NCBI GenBank assembly: GCA_035606355.1
Contig: DATNFO010000034.1
Span: forward strand, 37,441-101,440
Direction: 5' to 3'
From: Sulfopaludibacter sp035606355
Lineage (GTDB): Bacteria; Acidobacteriota; Terriglobia; Bryobacterales; Bryobacteraceae
Length of the DNA: 64,000 nucleotides
The position numbers were made by a program, and so were the translations under genes. Of the stretch, positions 61,816 to 64,000 are shown in pieces. The notes under the pieces are model-generated. The model worked only from the letters and a program-made list of their open reading frames with translations, was not told where the DNA came from and did no database searches. Position 1 is the stretch's first letter. Each line of letters starts with the position of its first letter.

Positions 61816-61932
61816 TCTGGATTCCCTGTTTTCAGCGGTTTACACTGCGTGGTAGACGGAACGGTAGACGGTTTCTGATAGAATGCTCTGCAAGACCGGC
61901 TTTCGGGAATGCCACCACAATCACAGAAAAGC

Positions 61933-62220
61933 CTACAAACCCTTGATTTCCCCAACGTCGGTGCCGGTCTTTGGGTCAAGCCCACAGTCTTCCACTTTCG
62001 ACGCCGGAAGTACCGTAATCGTTGTGGTTCGGTCGTCGTCGCCAGTGCCTTCGCTGGTGATTAGAGCGTAAACGCCGCCTTGTCCATTCTTGTCCAGCAA
62101 CATTTCTGCAAGCCGTTTTCCGTGTGCCTGAGACAGCCGTAGCGTGGCAATGTACCGGCTGCTACTCGCTGGCTTCCTCTTCGTATCGGTTTTCAGCTTC
62201 GTCGCTGTTTTCCGGTGCAT
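61933..62220 (-). CDS. small protein of unknown function (element cargo?)
   Basis: 95 residues, basic N-terminus (KTATKLKTDTKRKPASSSRY), then strand/helix-like segments (YIATLRLSQAHGKRLAEMLLDKNGQG, DDRTTTITVLPASKVEDCGLD). No clear ribosome binding site, no recognised family. It could be a real cargo gene or a fragment of a longer one. Confidence 0.4.
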   Translation of the reverse strand: MHRKTATKLKTDTKRKPASSSRYIATLRLSQAHGKRLAEMLLDKNGQGGVYALITSEGTGDDDRTTTITVLPASKVEDCGLDPKTGTDVGEIKGL

Positions 62221-62420
62221 GGAACGAGCATATCAGAACATAGCAACGAACCGGCGTTTCTCGCCCTCTCGCCGAATTGAGGAAGAGGGATTCGTATTGA
62301 CGTGGGCACCCGCCAGTACGCACAGCAAGCTCACGATTCGATCCGTCCCACCCGGCTGGACCCGCAGCATTCCGGCGACGAAGGGCGGCGTATAGCGCCG
62401 CTATTCGCACGCCGGTACGA

Positions 62421-63365
62421 CTACTGCAACCGACACCCCACGAGGTCGATTTTGTACGATCTTCTTCCGCTTGGGGTCTCGCCCAAATCAACCCTGTCTC
62501 CCAATGTGGCCGTGAAATGTTGGTCTCGTTCCGGGTCCAGATTTCCAAACTTCTCACGCTCCCCTGAAGCAAAGTTGCAGATGACCTTTTCATTCGATGG
62601 GGATTCCAACTCCACGTTGGTATCCGTGAGGGTAAAGCCGTTGATCTTCCCCGTGACACTCACACTTTTTCCCCGTGCCTTTTCTTCGTATCCGTTGAGC
62701 AGATCTTCGATGGAATTGAAGACGACAACATCAGCACTGGCCGGGGCTGGATTACCGGCAGACGTTGGAACCACTGCCGCCGTAGAAGTTTGCGGCTTTG
62801 ATGGCACGGTCGTGTCTGCTGCCGCCAACTGAGAATCCGCTCTTGCCCAAATTCCATGCACGTCGCCACCAGCATTCATGAACCACAACGCTCCACCGAT
62901 CACCACTACGAACCCGGCGCAAATCACCAGCGCAACCGCACGACGCTGTTTCCTTGCTTGGGCAGGAGGATTGCTCCGTGTCACCAAGTACCAAGGAAAC
63001 GTCACGAACCACAATAAGCACATGCCGATGAAAACGATCAGCGGGAACGCTGCTCCCAATCGCTTTCGTGACGAATCCACCGCCGCCCAAATCGCACTCG
63101 CAACGACGACGCCGATCATCAGCCAACTTGTCGCAGTCGCCCCGATGACGTATCCAACGACGCAGACGGCCACGAAAATTCCCGCCGTAATCATGATCGC
63201 TTTCATTGCGGACACGGCCTTCGCTGGCGATCCGCCGCCATCAGATGCGACAGGCGACGCTGGCGCACTGCTCGAAACTACCTGAGAAATTCCGGTTCCA
63301 CAGCCAGGACAGAACTTTGCGCCCGGAGCCAAGGGCTTGCCACAATTCATGCAGAACGATTCCAT
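62421..63365 (-). CDS. zinc-ribbon membrane protein with C-terminal OB-like domain
   Basis: 314 residues. N-terminal zinc ribbon (C-M-N-C-G-K-P ... C-P-G-C-G), Pro/Ser linker, four membrane segments (about 54-165). The C-terminal domain of about 100 residues (SIEDLLNGYEEKARGKSVSVTGKINGF...) has the OB-fold-like pattern of the tRNA_anti-like family. GGAGAA lies a few bases before ATG 63365. It is 29 bases downstream of another zinc-ribbon membrane protein gene on the same strand. Confidence 0.7.
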   Translation of the reverse strand: MESFCMNCGKPLAPGAKFCPGCGTGISQVVSSSAPASPVASDGGGSPAKAVSAMKAIMITAGIFVAVCVVGYVIGATATSWLMIGVVVASAIWAAVDSSRKRLGAAFPLIVFIGMCLLWFVTFPWYLVTRSNPPAQARKQRRAVALVICAGFVVVIGGALWFMNAGGDVHGIWARADSQLAAADTTVPSKPQTSTAAVVPTSAGNPAPASADVVVFNSIEDLLNGYEEKARGKSVSVTGKINGFTLTDTNVELESPSNEKVICNFASGEREKFGNLDPERDQHFTATLGDRVDLGETPSGRRSYKIDLVGCRLQ

Positions 63366-63394
63366 GTTGATTCTCCAAAATTTTCTTCAGCGGA

Positions 63395-63997
63395 TTAAAG
63401 AGTAGGGCTTTGAGACGGGGAAACGGGCACGGCAACCGGAGGATTCTCTGAATTCGATTGCCCGGTGGAAGCACTCGTCGCAACGCCCGCTTGCAGTCTT
63501 CCACTGGAAACCACGGATGATTTTGTGGAGTACAAGGCGTACAAGACGAAGAGTTCAACGGGGAGCAAGAGCACCTGCACGACTACTCCCTCCTGCGTGA
63601 GTTCGTAAATCCCGACGAGCAGGTTCAGAATGTTCGAGCCTATGCCCCAATCCCACGCCCACTTCTTCCGTTGGAAGATGCCGAAGCCGATGGTCATATA
63701 GGCCGCCACAACCATGAGATTCCAGTAGCCCAAAGCAGCGATGTCGCTATCGCCCTTCATCTTGGCAAGTAGCAACTGAAGGAGCACCAGCAGCACCATG
63801 ATCGCCGCCCACGCAAAGCTCCCGATTCCGGCCCACCAAATGAGATCCGGTTTCTTTCCACCGGCCAACGTTTGCAGTATTCCCGATACGTTACCGGGCA
63901 CATTCGTCGTAGCCCGCTCCTTGCCAACCACAGCGCCGCATTCGATGCAAAAGCGTGCGCCGGGAGTGACCGGCTTTCCACAATTTGAGCAGAACAT
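63395..63997 (-). CDS. zinc-ribbon membrane protein
   Basis: 200 residues. N-terminal zinc ribbon (C-S-N-C-G-K-P ... C-I-E-C-G), nearly the same as its neighbour, then four membrane segments (WWAGIGSFAWAAIMVLLVLLQLL; WNLMVVAAYMTIGFGIF; GIGSNILNLLVGIYEL; VVVQVLLLPVELFVLYAL) and a Ser/Pro-rich tail. Its promoter is outside the window. Function unknown. Confidence 0.7.
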   Translation of the reverse strand: MFCSNCGKPVTPGARFCIECGAVVGKERATTNVPGNVSGILQTLAGGKKPDLIWWAGIGSFAWAAIMVLLVLLQLLLAKMKGDSDIAALGYWNLMVVAAYMTIGFGIFQRKKWAWDWGIGSNILNLLVGIYELTQEGVVVQVLLLPVELFVLYALYSTKSSVVSSGRLQAGVATSASTGQSNSENPPVAVPVSPSQSPTL

Positions 63998-64000
63998 TTT

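Larger units (their letters stand above)
61816..64000. mobile_element. possible left end of an integrated element
   Basis: Starts at the break in tRNA-Thr. Content changes from conserved housekeeping genes to poorly conserved small proteins and paired zinc-ribbon membrane proteins. No integrase is visible; it may lie beyond the right edge. The stretch 61816-61932 contains a short tandem copy of GGTAGACGG. The boundary and element type are inference. Confidence 0.4.

Noticed and set aside
62162..62659. 165-codon minus-strand frame overlapping the 62421-63365 gene
   Set aside because: It overlaps a better supported gene in another frame, has no ribosome binding site and no recognisable features.
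61773..64000. Group I intron within tRNA-Thr
   Set aside because: No 3' exon with a T arm and the closing GGGTGGC was found downstream in the window.
1..64000. CRISPR array, rRNA operon or intact tRNA
   Set aside because: No regularly spaced repeats, no rRNA sequence and no complete cloverleaf were seen on either strand.

Overview
The window looks like a GC-rich chromosomal segment from an acidobacterium of the Bryobacterales/Solibacter group. Three large secreted proteins (1-2456, 4941-7127, 34530-36467) end in the beta-rich C-terminal domain first named for Solibacter. Most neighbouring genes overlap by ATGA, as in long operons, and GTG/TTG starts are common.

Left end (1-7200): three exported, repeat-rich surface proteins, two of them followed by hairpin terminators. 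The middle one has a long leader RNA with competing hairpins. 7300-23518: a complete-looking division and cell wall (dcw) operon, mraZ-rsmH-ftsL-ftsI-murE-murF-mraY-murD-ftsW-murG-murC-ftsQ-ftsA-ftsZ. It makes lipid II and the divisome core but lacks murB and ddl. It meets a convergent murI. 24411-29535: purS, a TolB-like exported protein, glmS, a membrane glycosyltransferase-like protein, yjbQ and a STAS regulator. glmS and murI again feed peptidoglycan precursors.

29590-48620: mixed housekeeping. It includes a half-length UvrC-like protein with a degenerate GIY-YIG motif, thrS, an ECF sigma/anti-sigma pair, a polyprenyl sugar transferase, pyrE, an exported methyltransferase-like protein next to an orphan histidine kinase, a second sigma factor, DoxX and MFS proteins, and a PIN-TRAM protein with ispD-ispF (isoprenoid synthesis, which also supplies the lipid carrier). 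48720-48937 is a cluster of hairpin repeats. Beside it lies a cobalamin-binding radical SAM gene whose reading frame almost certainly continues through an in-frame UGA as selenocysteine (a C-U-A-E-P tail), with a SECIS-like hairpin just downstream. This is the most interesting item in the window.

50383-61676: nadA-moaA, an amino acid permease with an aminotransferase, an OmpH-like chaperone, a ROK glucokinase, a persulfide dioxygenase-like MBL-rhodanese protein with a 1-Cys peroxiredoxin, and a Tat-exported Gfo/Idh/MocA protein. At 61773-61815 the 5' half of a tRNA-Thr(CGU) gene breaks off after the anticodon stem. From there to the right edge the content changes to zinc-ribbon membrane proteins of unknown function, as expected for the left end of an integrated element whose other end lies outside the window.
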